Source: JAAZKV01 sp035355675 (GTDB taxonomy: Archaea > Iainarchaeota > Iainarchaeia > Iainarchaeales > JAAZKV01). From it: DNA of 64,000 bases. The notes under the pieces were generated by a model. It saw only the letters and a program-made list of their open reading frames with translations, made no database searches and had not been told where the DNA came from. Shown here one piece after another: positions 36,070-44,758 of the stretch. Within the stretch, counting starts at the first letter, position 1. Each line of letters opens with the position of its first letter. The stretch lies in the NCBI GenBank assembly GCA_035355675.1, contig DAOQRN010000001.1:62001-126000 (forward strand), given 5' to 3'. Both the position numbers and the translations under genes were made by a program.

Positions 36070-36840
36070 ATGCCCCAAAAAATTGCTATTGTTTGTGCTT
36101 TAGAAGATGAAGCAAGCGTTAATATTTTAAAAGAGTTAAAAAAAATAGGGGTGCCTAATTGGGCAAATTTATATGAATTTAGTGAAGACACTATTTTTTT
36201 ATCATTGGATAAAGTTCTGGAAAATCAGATTATTGTTTTATCAAAACATGAAAGTAAAGCTGGAAAAAAATCCCTCACAGTTCATTATTTAGGTAATTTT
36301 GGAGAAGCAAAATTTGGGGGAGAAAATAAACTGCTTTGTGGAGCACTTGCAAAAATTGGAACTAATTATATTCGTGCATTAAATAATGAAAAAGAAAAGT
36401 TAAAAAATCAAACAAATAATTTAAATGATTTTGAAATTTGTTTTGAAGTTACTCATCATGGCCCACATACTGAAAAAAATGTTGTCCTTATTGAAATTGG
36501 GAGTTCAAAAATTGAGTGGGAAAATGAATTTTTAGGAAAAATTATTGCAAACATTGTACTAAATTCAACTTTAATAGAAAATAAAGATATTGTTGGAATT
36601 GGGATTGGAGGAATTCATTATGCTACTGAATTTACAAAGTTCACAATTAGGGAAAATTTCTCAATAGGTCACATTTGTCCAAATTATAACTTGGAAAATC
36701 TTGATTTAGACTTATTGAACCAAATGATTACTAAAAGTGAAGCAAAAATCATTATTTTAAATTGGAAAGGGCTAAAATCATTTAAACAAAAAATACTAGA
36801 TCTTTGCCAAAAAACTAATTTACCAATAAAAAAAATATAA
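36070..36840 (+). CDS. dtdA: D-aminoacyl-tRNA deacylase (DtdA/GEK1 type)
   Basis: 256 residues. It frees tRNA from wrongly attached D-amino acids. It has the archaeal/plant type 2 features: an N-terminal beta-strand with KIAIVCALEDEAS, CFEVTHHGPHT (about residues 134-144), GIGGIHYATEFT and SIGHICPNY, whose His residues likely bind zinc. The family usually reads GGxHY with a Pro shortly after; here Thr and Glu follow. A CTTAAAG element about 25 bases before the ATG suggests a leaderless transcript. Confidence 0.92.
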   Translation: MPQKIAIVCALEDEASVNILKELKKIGVPNWANLYEFSEDTIFLSLDKVLENQIIVLSKHESKAGKKSLTVHYLGNFGEAKFGGENKLLCGALAKIGTNYIRALNNEKEKLKNQTNNLNDFEICFEVTHHGPHTEKNVVLIEIGSSKIEWENEFLGKIIANIVLNSTLIENKDIVGIGIGGIHYATEFTKFTIRENFSIGHICPNYNLENLDLDLLNQMITKSEAKIIILNWKGLKSFKQKILDLCQKTNLPIKKI

Positions 36841-36950
36841 TTCAATTTAATTAACAATTGTGATTAATTAAATTTATTTAAAATAATTAAAAATAGATAA
36901 AAGCGAAAAGAATATTACCAAGTTTGATACTATTAATTAGAGGGATTTAT

Positions 36951-37199
36951 ATGATATCATCAAAAATAATAAGTAAACTCGATATTGCAGATATAGGATT
37001 AATCAAATTTGGAGTACTATTTTTTGCTTTTTGGTTAGTATCCGCATCGGCTTCAATTGCAAATTGGGTCATATCAATTAATCATTGGATATTTTTGAGT
37101 ATTGGAATAACTTGTATGATTAGGCCAATTTACAAAATGTGGGTTAAAAAAGAGAAAAAAGAGATTGTACAAAAAGCTCAAAAGAAAAAAAGAAAGTGA
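36951..37199 (+). CDS. Small two-helix membrane protein
   Basis: 82 residues from the ATG at 36951, chosen because GAGGGAT lies just before it; the frame also extends nine codons up to a TTG. Two hydrophobic segments (about 18-38 and 42-62) and a very basic tail ending KKKRK, which should remain inside the cell. No family recognised; such proteins are common in archaea. Confidence 0.6.
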   Translation: MISSKIISKLDIADIGLIKFGVLFFAFWLVSASASIANWVISINHWIFLSIGITCMIRPIYKMWVKKEKKEIVQKAQKKKRK

Positions 37200-37273
37200 G
37201 GAACTTTCTTTTTTTAATAAAAAAGCGGGTTTTTAATAATTTGTTTTCTCTTAATTATTAAAGGTGATCATTA

Positions 37274-37621
37274 ATGGGTGGAACTTTAACTTATAACTCT
37301 CAAAAACGATTTAAAACAGCGAATGAATCAGTTATTTCTTTAGCGGGAGAATTTCCTAAATGTAAAGGTTTGTATCCTGATTGTCCAAATGAACCATCTT
37401 TAATGAACCCAATGTGTAGGACTTGTCCTAAAACTGAAGGGTTAAAAAAACCAAAACTTGATGAAGTTGAAGAGGAAGTAAAGGAAACTAAAGTTGAAGA
37501 GGAAGTAAAGGAAACTAAAGTTGAAGAAGAAACTGAATCAAAAGTTGAAGAAGAAGTCAAAGAAATAAATAATGAAGAAACTAATACTAAAACTACTTCA
37601 AGTGAATCAACTACAGAATAA
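37274..37621 (+). CDS. Small Cys4 protein with acidic repeat tail
   Basis: 115 residues. The N-terminal half holds four cysteines in FPKCKGLYPDCP and NPMCRTCPK, which could bind zinc. From about residue 58 the protein is a Glu/Lys/Thr/Val tail made of KVEEEVKET-like repeats and is probably a disordered or coiled tail. GGTGATCATTA precedes the ATG. Two exact 27-base repeats encode part of the tail. Function unknown. Confidence 0.65.
   Translation: MGGTLTYNSQKRFKTANESVISLAGEFPKCKGLYPDCPNEPSLMNPMCRTCPKTEGLKKPKLDEVEEEVKETKVEEEVKETKVEEETESKVEEEVKEINNEETNTKTTSSESTTE
37469..37522 (+). repeat. Two exact 27-bp tandem repeats in a coding tail
   Basis: 37469-37495 and 37496-37522 are identical and encode a nine-residue unit read as EEEVKETKV. 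They expand the acidic tail of the gene at 37274. Confidence 0.85.
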
Positions 37622-37639
37622 ATCTAATTATTGATGGAG

Positions 37640-37666
37640 AACTTTGATTTCTTAAAAATCAAAGTT
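37640..37666. terminator. Perfect 11-bp hairpin, two-way terminator candidate
   Basis: AACTTTGATTT (37640-37650) is perfectly inverted at 37656-37666 with the 5-base loop CTTAA, followed on the plus strand by ATTCTTTTTT. It sits between the convergent ends of the gene at 37274 and the ITPase gene, overlapping the latter's stop by two bases. Confidence 0.5.
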
Positions 37667-38222
37667 ATTCTTTTTTATTTTCCAAATAGTATTTTTTAAA
37701 TTTCTCTAATGCTTTTTTTCGGTGACTTATTGAATTTTTTTCTTTTACAGTCATCTCTGCGAATGTTTTTGTTTTTCCTTCTGGAACAAAAATTGGGTCC
37801 CAACCAAAACCACTTTCTCCTTTTTGTTTTACTATTTTTCCTTTTATTATTCCTTCGAAAAAAAGTACTTCTTTTCCATTAGAGTAACCTACCACTGTTT
37901 TTGCTTCTGCTCCAAAAAGACCTGCTTTGTTTGCGATTTCAAAAATTCCTTTTCTATCAAGTGCTTTAACAAACCATTTAATTAGTGGGCCAGGTAATTT
38001 GTAATTTAGTGCTTCAAGAGTTAGAGAAGTGTCTTCCACTAGTAATTCTCCTTGTTGATATTTTGATGCTTCAATTAATTTAAATCTAATAACTTCTCTT
38101 GGATCAATACTTTGAATTTCAGGTAAATCAATGTCTTTTTGATAAACTTTTATTTCAGGAGATAAAATTTGGGTGAACTCTTCAAATTTATGTTCGTTAC
38201 CAGTAATAAAATAAAGTTCCAT
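37665..38222 (-). CDS. rdgB: XTP/dITP diphosphatase (RdgB/HAM1 family)
   Basis: 185 residues from the ATG at 38222, which has GGTGG upstream; an earlier start would add nine residues outside the family fold. It hydrolyses non-canonical purine triphosphates such as ITP and XTP, keeping them out of DNA and RNA. Motifs: FITGNEHKFEEF at the N-terminus, VEDTSLTLEALN, LPGPLIKWF, GFGWDPIFVPEG and the C-terminal SHRKKAL. First in sequence of a 21-kb all-minus block but downstream of the por operon in transcription. Confidence 0.94.
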   Translation of the reverse strand: MELYFITGNEHKFEEFTQILSPEIKVYQKDIDLPEIQSIDPREVIRFKLIEASKYQQGELLVEDTSLTLEALNYKLPGPLIKWFVKALDRKGIFEIANKAGLFGAEAKTVVGYSNGKEVLFFEGIIKGKIVKQKGESGFGWDPIFVPEGKTKTFAEMTVKEKNSISHRKKALEKFKKYYLENKKE

Positions 38223-38291
38223 TTTTACCACCAAAATATTGTCCAACAAATAGTGTTATTATTTAAATTTTCATAATTTTATTTTTTGTTT

Positions 38292-39200
38292 TTAAAAAAG
38301 TGTATCAAATATTTTTTTACCATTTGATTCGATTAAGTATTTCCATCTTTCATCAACATATTTTTGTATTTTTTCATTTATATCAGGAGTAATGTGTTTA
38401 AATCTCCCTTGCATCATTAAATAATTTTCTATTGGTTTTTTTTCTGTCGGAGTGTAATTTAGTTTTAGTACCCCATTTTCTATTTCATATATTGGGTACG
38501 CACATGTGTCTTGTGCCATTCTTGATACATCAAGTGTGATTGATGAATCTATTTTCCATCCAGGAATACATGGAACAAATACTGAAATGTATGATGGTCC
38601 CTCTGTTGCTAAGGCTTTTTGTACTTTGTTTTTTAAATCAAATAAATTTGCTACACTTGCTGTTGCCACATACTTTGCCCCATGTGCTGCAATAATAAAA
38701 GGTAAGGGTTTTTTTGGTTGAGTCTTTCCATGTATTAATTTTCCGTTTGGACTTGTAGTTGTTGCTGCGTAAGGGAAAGTTGCTCCGCTTCTTTGTATTC
38801 CTGTATTTTGGTATGCTTCATTGTCAGTTGAAATATATAATATTTTGTGGCCTCTTTCTACTGCCCCACTTATTGCTCCAAATCCAATATCAAACATTGC
38901 TCCGTCTCCGCCAATCGCAATTACATTTGTTTTTGTATCCCCTTTTGCTAATAGTGCTGCTTTTACTCCGCTTGCAACAGCTGCTGCATTTTCAAAAGCA
39001 CAGTGTACCCAAGGTAATTCCCATGCGGTTTCCGGATATGGAGTTGATACTACTTCCATGCACCCTGTAGCCATCACAATCATCGTTTCAGTTCCGGCAG
39101 CTTTTAGTATGTGTCTTATTGCTAATGCTTCTCCGCACCCCGCACAAGCTCTATGTCCACTTGCAAAAAACTCTTTTTCTTCTAAACCGAGTATACTCAT
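38292..39200 (-). CDS. porB: Pyruvate:ferredoxin oxidoreductase, beta subunit
   Basis: 302 residues. The beta subunit binds thiamine diphosphate and a [4Fe-4S] cluster. Seen: HRACAGCGEA near the N-terminus (cluster Cys), GGDGAMFDIGFG with Asn in STDNEAYQNTG (ThDP-Mg site), and a later CAYPIYE Cys. Together with alpha, gamma and delta it makes acetyl-CoA, CO2 and reduced ferredoxin from pyruvate. Order is porG-porD-porA-porB. Related 2-oxoacid enzymes are similar, but the subunit set and order suit pyruvate. Start is the ATG at 39200. Confidence 0.93.
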   Translation of the reverse strand: MSILGLEEKEFFASGHRACAGCGEALAIRHILKAAGTETMIVMATGCMEVVSTPYPETAWELPWVHCAFENAAAVASGVKAALLAKGDTKTNVIAIGGDGAMFDIGFGAISGAVERGHKILYISTDNEAYQNTGIQRSGATFPYAATTTSPNGKLIHGKTQPKKPLPFIIAAHGAKYVATASVANLFDLKNKVQKALATEGPSYISVFVPCIPGWKIDSSITLDVSRMAQDTCAYPIYEIENGVLKLNYTPTEKKPIENYLMMQGRFKHITPDINEKIQKYVDERWKYLIESNGKKIFDTLF

Positions 39201-39252
39201 AATAATCAATCCAAAAATAATTTTAATTTTTTAATTTAATAATTTTTTCAAA

Positions 39253-40398
39253 TTATTGTAACCAAACTCCTTCTTCTCCTTTTTCTATTATTTCAAATGC
39301 TTTTTTTATCATCTCTCTATTAATGTCTCGCCCGCCAAGTCCTGCAATGAATCCTGTTACTTTTGTTTTTTGTTCTTTTAGTGCGGCTTTAATATCAGTG
39401 CATAGTGGTCCTTCATATCCAATTGAAACGTGTCTATCTATTACTCCTAAATTTTTTATTTTTTTTGTTGCGTTAATTATTTCTTCTTTTGGGAATGGTC
39501 TCATTGATTTTATTCTCAGTATTCCTGCTTTTTTTCCTTGTTTTCTTAATTCTTCAAGAACCATTCTCGCAGTACCCGTTGCCCCACCAACTGTGACAAG
39601 TGCATATTCTGCATCCTCCATTTCTATTAATTCAATTAGTCCTCCGCCATATTCTCTTCCAAATGTTGTTGCAAAATCTTTGTGCACGTTTTGTATTTCT
39701 TTTAGTGCTTCTTTCATTGCGTCTTGTTCGGCTTCTTTAAATTCAAAATATGTGTTTGGTTGTGCAAATGCTCCGAATGTTTTTGGATTTTTTGTGTCAA
39801 GATAGTGTTCAGGTTTGTATTCTGGTAAAAATGAATCAACTTTTTGTTGATCTTCAATTATTACTGGTTCATAAACATGGGTTAAAGAGAATCCATCCAT
39901 GCAAACCATTACTGGTAAAAGTACATTTGTTTTTTCTGCAATTTTGTAAGCCATTATTGTTGTATCAAATGCCTCTTGCACATCTTCGCAATAAAGTTGT
40001 ATCCACCCTTGGTCACGCTCACTCATTGTATCTGAGTGATCATTCCAAATATTTAGTGGGCCCGAAAGTGCTCTATTTGCTACTACCATTACTGCTGGCA
40101 TTCTTGATGCTGATACTATTGGAATTATTTCATGCATTAGTGCAAGGCCTTGACTTGCTGTTGCAGTAAATGTTCTTGCTCCTGCAGCATATGCCCCATA
40201 TAACGCACTTATTGCTGAGTGTTCACTTTCTACATGAATTAGTTGTGCATCCATTTCTCCGTTTGCAATAAATTCTGATAATCTTTCAGGAATGAGCGTA
40301 CTTGGTGTTATTGGGTACATTGGTAAAACTTTTGGTTTACAAAGTTTTACTGCTTGTGCTACAGCGTCAGATCCTGAAATTACTTTTGTTTCGGCCAT
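39253..40398 (-). CDS. porA: Pyruvate:ferredoxin oxidoreductase, alpha subunit
   Basis: 381 residues. Family marks: KVLPMYPITPSTLIPE, ESEHSAISALYGAYAAGART, SGPLNIWNDHSDTM and RDQGWIQLYCE, which line the active site and the substrate carboxylate pocket. The start at 40398 follows GTGATTTTT. It lies between porD and porB. Confidence 0.94.
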   Translation of the reverse strand: MAETKVISGSDAVAQAVKLCKPKVLPMYPITPSTLIPERLSEFIANGEMDAQLIHVESEHSAISALYGAYAAGARTFTATASQGLALMHEIIPIVSASRMPAVMVVANRALSGPLNIWNDHSDTMSERDQGWIQLYCEDVQEAFDTTIMAYKIAEKTNVLLPVMVCMDGFSLTHVYEPVIIEDQQKVDSFLPEYKPEHYLDTKNPKTFGAFAQPNTYFEFKEAEQDAMKEALKEIQNVHKDFATTFGREYGGGLIELIEMEDAEYALVTVGGATGTARMVLEELRKQGKKAGILRIKSMRPFPKEEIINATKKIKNLGVIDRHVSIGYEGPLCTDIKAALKEQKTKVTGFIAGLGGRDINREMIKKAFEIIEKGEEGVWLQ

Positions 40399-40429
40399 AA
40401 AAATCACACACTCTTATTTTTTTAAAAAA

Positions 40430-40747
40430 TTATTTCTCTTCCACCTTGTATGAAATACATTTAACAGGACATTCTTTTGCACAAATTAAACATCCTTTAC
40501 AGTAATCATAATTTACTTGGAATTTTCCATCTTTGTCTTTGTATATTGCGCCATCAGGACAATTAAGCCAACATTTTCCACATTTTATACATTTTGCCTG
40601 ATCTATTTCTGGTTTAAATGTTCTCCAATCACCTGTTTTATATTTTTTTGTTGAACCAGGCTCAGTAATCATTGCCCCAATAGTTAGTGGTACACCACTT
40701 GCAGAGATTTTTATAGAATCTTTCTTTGAACTTTTTTCTATACTCAT
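40430..40747 (-). CDS. porD: Pyruvate:ferredoxin oxidoreductase, delta (ferredoxin-like) subunit
   Basis: 105 residues. Two [4Fe-4S] motifs, CIKCGKCWLNCPDG and CKGCLICAKECPV, carry electrons from the ThDP site to free ferredoxin. The segment GDWRTFKPEID before the first motif is typical of PorD. The start at 40747 follows GTGATTTTT, the same context as porA. Confidence 0.95.
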   Translation of the reverse strand: MSIEKSSKKDSIKISASGVPLTIGAMITEPGSTKKYKTGDWRTFKPEIDQAKCIKCGKCWLNCPDGAIYKDKDGKFQVNYDYCKGCLICAKECPVKCISYKVEEK

Positions 40748-40777
40748 AAAAATCACAAATCAATTTATTAATTATTT

Positions 40778-41314
40778 TTATTCTTTTAATGAATCTTTAT
40801 ATACTTGTTTTATTGCCATTAAATTTTTTTCTAGTATTGGTCCTTTTGAACCCATTTGTTGTTTGATTGCGTTTTCAAGTGAATTTATACTTACTTCTTT
40901 TGTTAGTGCACTAAATGCCCCTAACGAAGCAATGTTTACAAATGGTTTTCCTATTTTTTCTAATGCAATTTTTGAAATATCCACACATTTTATTTTTGCT
41001 TTTGTTTCAATTTTAAATTCTTCTGGTTTTTTATTTGAATTAATTATTATTAAATCAGTAATGTTTTCTTTTAATCCGTTCATTAAAGTTGCGTCAAGTA
41101 CTATTGCGTAATTTGCTTCATACACTTGCTCTCTTAGTGTTATTTTTTTGTCATCAATTCTTGCGTAACTTCTAACTGGGGCCCCTGTTCGTTCCACTCC
41201 AAAGTTTGGGAATGCTTGTGAGTATTTACCGTCTAAAAATGCTGCTATTGCTATTACTTGTGAACTTGTAACAGCCCCCTGTCCTCCTCTCCCAAGCACT
41301 ATTATTTGTTTCAT
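40778..41314 (-). CDS. porG: Pyruvate:ferredoxin oxidoreductase, gamma subunit
   Basis: 178 residues. The N-terminus IIVLGRGGQGAVTSSQ is the gamma-subunit signature, followed by FPNFGVERTGAPVRSYARI and the PFVNIASLGAF segment. It binds CoA together with the other subunits. First gene of the por operon; a TATA-like element lies about 55 bases before its ATG. Confidence 0.94.
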   Translation of the reverse strand: MKQIIVLGRGGQGAVTSSQVIAIAAFLDGKYSQAFPNFGVERTGAPVRSYARIDDKKITLREQVYEANYAIVLDATLMNGLKENITDLIIINSNKKPEEFKIETKAKIKCVDISKIALEKIGKPFVNIASLGAFSALTKEVSINSLENAIKQQMGSKGPILEKNLMAIKQVYKDSLKE

Positions 41315-41364
41315 AAAAATCAATAATTATTTTACTTAATTATAATGAAAAAATAACAACAAAT

Positions 41365-41373
41365 GTTTAAAAA
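41365..41373 (-). promoter_or_regulatory. TATA box of the por operon
   Basis: TTTTTAAAC on the minus strand, about 55 bases before the porG ATG, predicts a leader of about 28 bases. No other candidate stands out in the 115-base gap. Confidence 0.4.
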
Positions 41374-41429
41374 CCAAATCAACGAAAAAGACTTCGTCAA
41401 TTGTACTAAACAATTAGTTGATTTTTTAG

Positions 41430-41954
41430 TTAATTATTTAGTCTCATTGTAAAGTAAGTGTCTCCAAATTGGTGTCTTTCTTCAAATCCTAGTTTTCTAT
41501 AAATACTGTGCCCCCCAATTGCTTGAAACCTGATTGTTTTTACTCCTGCTTTTTTCATTACATGAATTGCTTCTGTAAGCATTTGTGTGGCAAACCCTTG
41601 GTTTTGAAATTCTTTTTGTGTTCTTAACCATCCCCCGGAAGCATTTATTTCTCCGCCATACCCGTGGAGAGTAAAATCAAGTGCGCTTTTTACTCCACTT
41701 TTTCCAACTATTTGAATGGTTAGATTTTTTTGTCCTGGAGAAAAAAAAGTTCTTTGTTTTAAATTAATTCCGGCAGGGGTTATTATTCTTTTTTCTGTAA
41801 AATATTGTAATTCTTTTGAACCAGTTGGTTTGCCTAAATTCCACCTTGATTTTGTTTCTACTATAAAAGAAGATGCATTTTTTAGTGACTTTTTTTGAGT
41901 AGCAGTAAGTAAGGGTTTTTGTCTTTTTTTAACATCCATATAATTTATTGGCAT
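41430..41954 (-). CDS. GNAT-family N-acetyltransferase
   Basis: 174 residues. The acetyl-CoA binding motif QNQGFATQMLTEAIHVM (about 115-131) and the C-terminal RFQAIGGHSIYRKLGFEE are GNAT motifs A and B. The first 45 residues are basic. It starts 2 bases after the IPK stop; the substrate is unknown and it need not act in isoprenoid synthesis. A second in-frame ATG at 41939 is possible. Confidence 0.8.
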   Translation of the reverse strand: MPINYMDVKKRQKPLLTATQKKSLKNASSFIVETKSRWNLGKPTGSKELQYFTEKRIITPAGINLKQRTFFSPGQKNLTIQIVGKSGVKSALDFTLHGYGGEINASGGWLRTQKEFQNQGFATQMLTEAIHVMKKAGVKTIRFQAIGGHSIYRKLGFEERHQFGDTYFTMRLNN

Positions 41955-41956
41955 AA

Positions 41957-42757
41957 TTATAATTTGATTTTTGTTGAATTTAATTCTTTCCCAAGTAGTG
42001 CTTTTTCTAGATTTCCTGAAGTTAATAAATTAAATATTTGTGCTTCATTTCCATTTAGTTGTTCTGCCAGTTTTTCTAATTTTCCTTTCATCCCACCAGT
42101 TACATCAACTGCTTTTGATTCACTCGCCATTTTTATTACACTTTCAAGATTTTCTTTATTTATTTCTTTAATTAATTTTGCATTAGAATCAATTTTTGGA
42201 TCCGAAGTGTATATTCCATCAACATCAGTCCCTAAAATTATTTTTTGTGGTTTCATTTGTTTTATTATTTGTGCAATCGCAGTGTCACCACTCATTACAC
42301 TCCATTTTAGTGTTCTGTCTTTTACCATTATACCTGTAGTTATTGGAACCTCTCCTCCATGTAATGCTTTTTCATATTCTTCTATTTCATAAGCAATTAC
42401 TTTTTTGTTGTCTTGCTTGCAAACCCAGTATCCCGGAACATGTCTTGTTTTTATTTTTTGTTTTTCTAGTGCATCTATTACTTTGTCTGCTACAAAGTCA
42501 CAATCTTTTATTGTTTTTTCTGTTCCCTCTTCTTGTTTTTTTGTTTTTATCCCATTATTTAAATCATATTCTTTTACATTTGTGTGTCCAAATGGACCCA
42601 CTCCGCAAATCACGATTAAATTAAATTCTTTTTCTTTTAGTGCTAGTGCAATTTCTTTTGCTGAATTATTTAGTACCTCTTCATTCATTTCAAATTTGTT
42701 ATCAGCTTTTTTTGTTATTGAAGAGCCTCCAAGTTTTAATAAAATTAGTTCTTTCAC
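41957..42757 (-). CDS. ipk: Isopentenyl phosphate kinase
   Basis: 266 residues from a GTG at 42757 preceded by GGTGA with five bases of spacing. It phosphorylates isopentenyl phosphate to IPP, the last step of the archaeal mevalonate branch. Amino-acid kinase fold: LKLGGSSIT at the N-terminus, GVGPFGHTNV with the family-specific His that contacts the substrate phosphate, GEVPITTG, SGDTAIAQ, GTDVDGIYTSDP and DVTGGMKGK. It is the promoter-distal member of the isoprenoid block apart from the GNAT gene. Confidence 0.95.
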   Translation of the reverse strand: MKELILLKLGGSSITKKADNKFEMNEEVLNNSAKEIALALKEKEFNLIVICGVGPFGHTNVKEYDLNNGIKTKKQEEGTEKTIKDCDFVADKVIDALEKQKIKTRHVPGYWVCKQDNKKVIAYEIEEYEKALHGGEVPITTGIMVKDRTLKWSVMSGDTAIAQIIKQMKPQKIILGTDVDGIYTSDPKIDSNAKLIKEINKENLESVIKMASESKAVDVTGGMKGKLEKLAEQLNGNEAQIFNLLTSGNLEKALLGKELNSTKIKL

Positions 42758-42827
42758 TTTTTTCACCAAAAATTATTTTAAAATAAATTAATTAATTTAT
42801 AAATTAAAATTTTATTTAATTGAAATT

Positions 42828-43220
42828 TTATTCAAGTATTATTTTTGCATTTGTTGCATCAACAGTTATTTTTTGTCCATTTTTTATTCGAGTAATATCA
42901 ACCTTATCTACACAAGGTATTTCTGATATTATTGCTCCAACTGCAACTATTGTTTCGCATTCTTTGTTTATTAAAGCAATTGGGGCTGTGCCTTGTTTTT
43001 TCATTCTATATAGTGCATAACTTCCAACAGTTGATCCTTTTCCTTGCGGGAAAACTAATATTTTGTCTTTTATTGATTGTCCTTCTAGTTCGTGTCCTTT
43101 TTCAGTTATTATCCCTGTTGCTGGGTCAACTCCGCCAAAAAAACTTATTCCTTGTGTAGTAACTAGCGCTTCGCCTGTGATTTTTCCTTGAGCAATTTTT
43201 CTTCCATTTATTTCCTGCAT
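42828..43220 (-). CDS. Phosphomevalonate dehydratase small subunit (aconitase X small)
   Basis: 130 residues, the swivelling DUF126 domain. Together with the large subunit it dehydrates mevalonate 5-phosphate to trans-anhydromevalonate 5-phosphate. Signatures: ISFFGGVDPATG, LVFPQGKGSTVGSYALYRM with the catalytic Ser, and CETIVAVGAIISEIPCVD. The large subunit is encoded 124 bases upstream. Aconitase X forms in bacteria act on hydroxyproline derivatives; here the neighbours make the mevalonate role far more likely. Confidence 0.93.
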   Translation of the reverse strand: MQEINGRKIAQGKITGEALVTTQGISFFGGVDPATGIITEKGHELEGQSIKDKILVFPQGKGSTVGSYALYRMKKQGTAPIALINKECETIVAVGAIISEIPCVDKVDITRIKNGQKITVDATNAKIILE

Positions 43221-43344
43221 TTTTTCTCAACTCTCTTTTATTTTTTATTTAACTTATTTTTATAACTAACTCATTTTTTTAATTAACTTATTTTTTATTT
43301 TATTTTTTTAATTTTAATTATTTTTTATTTTTTATTTTTAAAAT

Positions 43345-44520
43345 TTATTTGCATGCTTCTTCCACTAATTTTTCTATTGGAAGTATTTTTGTTTTTGATT
43401 GATTTTTTGAGTATGCATAGTAACATCCTTTTGCTGAATCTGTTGCTAGACACTTAAATCTTCCTTTTATTGGGGCAACTACACAACAAGTATCTGCTGC
43501 AAATTTTGCCCCTGCACTCTCAATTATTTTTGAGTATCCCGCACTATCAGCTATTCTTTTTGTTGGCCTTGCTGTTGTTATCCAAAATTCTTTTGTCACT
43601 TTTTTTCCTTTAATTAATTCGGCTATTTTTGCTATTTCATTTATACTTGCGTGTGGACAACCAACACTTACAAAATCCACTTCACAGTCATCCATTGTCA
43701 TTTCTTTTATTGCTTTTTCTATTTCGTTTTTATTAATTATTATTTCTTCACTTGGAACCGGGGTTTTATTTGGAGTTATTCCTTCTATGTGAAATATTGC
43801 TGCCCCCCCATAAGTTGCTATACTTGCTGAAAAGGATTTTAATTCTTCAATTGTTGCTTTTTTTATTCCAGTAATTAAAACTGGTTTTGCTTTTACTTTT
43901 TCCCCAATTACTTTACCTAGTGCTCCAAATTCATGTGTTCCTTTTATTTCAACTTCTAATTTTATTTTTATTTTTGCGTTTCTATTTTCTTCTAAGTGTA
44001 ATCCATATTCTGGCGTTTTTCCTGTAATTGCACTTGCAAGTGCACTTGGTCCACCTTCTCTATTTGTTTTTGCTCCAAGAACTGAATTTGCATAAGATAC
44101 TGCACTACTTTCACTCCAAGCAATATTTTCTCCAAAATGAGGATTATTTCCTATTAAATAAGGAGTACAAGTACAAGTGGGTATTACACCCATTTTTGTG
44201 AATGCTTCTATTACTAGTTTTTGTTTTACTGCAAAGTCTTCACTAATTCCAAGTGTAGCATAATTTTCAAGATCCATTCCTGCAGGATTTAGTGTAGTTA
44301 ATACTTTTACTTTTCCGTCTTTTGCCATTTCTGATAAAAATTCTAGACCCGCATCCCCCAAATTATCATAACTTACTCCTGCTATTTGTACACTTGTTAC
44401 ATCAATTAGTTTTTCTGCCCCATAAATTTCTCCAAGAGCAACAAGTATTTCCATTGATTTTTTTACGGCATTTCCTTTTTTTCCAATAAGCATTTCTTTT
44501 TCATCTTCTGTTAAATACAT
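43345..44520 (-). CDS. Phosphomevalonate dehydratase large subunit (aconitase X large)
   Basis: 391 residues. It carries the iron-sulfur cluster: Cys in VSVGCPHASI (near 288), the CC pair in AADTCCVVAP (near 343) and CTPYLIGNNPHFGENIAWSE earlier. The N-terminus MYLTEDEKEMLIGKKG is typical of the family. Acts with the small subunit next to it. GGTGA precedes the ATG. Between it and the decarboxylase gene is an AT-rich spacer with a scaffold gap whose flanks are identical over 55 bases. Confidence 0.94.
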   Translation of the reverse strand: MYLTEDEKEMLIGKKGNAVKKSMEILVALGEIYGAEKLIDVTSVQIAGVSYDNLGDAGLEFLSEMAKDGKVKVLTTLNPAGMDLENYATLGISEDFAVKQKLVIEAFTKMGVIPTCTCTPYLIGNNPHFGENIAWSESSAVSYANSVLGAKTNREGGPSALASAITGKTPEYGLHLEENRNAKIKIKLEVEIKGTHEFGALGKVIGEKVKAKPVLITGIKKATIEELKSFSASIATYGGAAIFHIEGITPNKTPVPSEEIIINKNEIEKAIKEMTMDDCEVDFVSVGCPHASINEIAKIAELIKGKKVTKEFWITTARPTKRIADSAGYSKIIESAGAKFAADTCCVVAPIKGRFKCLATDSAKGCYYAYSKNQSKTKILPIEKLVEEACK

Positions 44521-44605
44521 TTTTTCACCAACTTTTTTTTAAAAAATAAATTTTATTTTTCTACTTATTTTTTTTATTTTCCTATTTATTTTTTATTTTA
44601 TTTTC

Positions 44606-44705
44606 NNNNNNNNNNNNNNNNNNNNNNNNNNNNNNNNNNNNNNNNNNNNNNNNNNNNNNNNNNNNNNNNNNNNNNNNNNNNNNNNNNNNNNNNNNNNNNN
44701 NNNNN
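44606..44705. other. Scaffold gap (100 N) with identical 55-bp AT-rich flanks, intergenic
   Basis: 44551-44605 and 44706-44760 are the same 55-base T-rich sequence, so the two contigs probably overlap and the real spacer between the decarboxylase stop and the aconitase X start is about 85 bases. Confidence 0.9.
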
Positions 44706-44758
44706 TTTTATTTTTCTACTTATTTTTTTTATTTTCCTATTTATTTTTTATTTTATTT

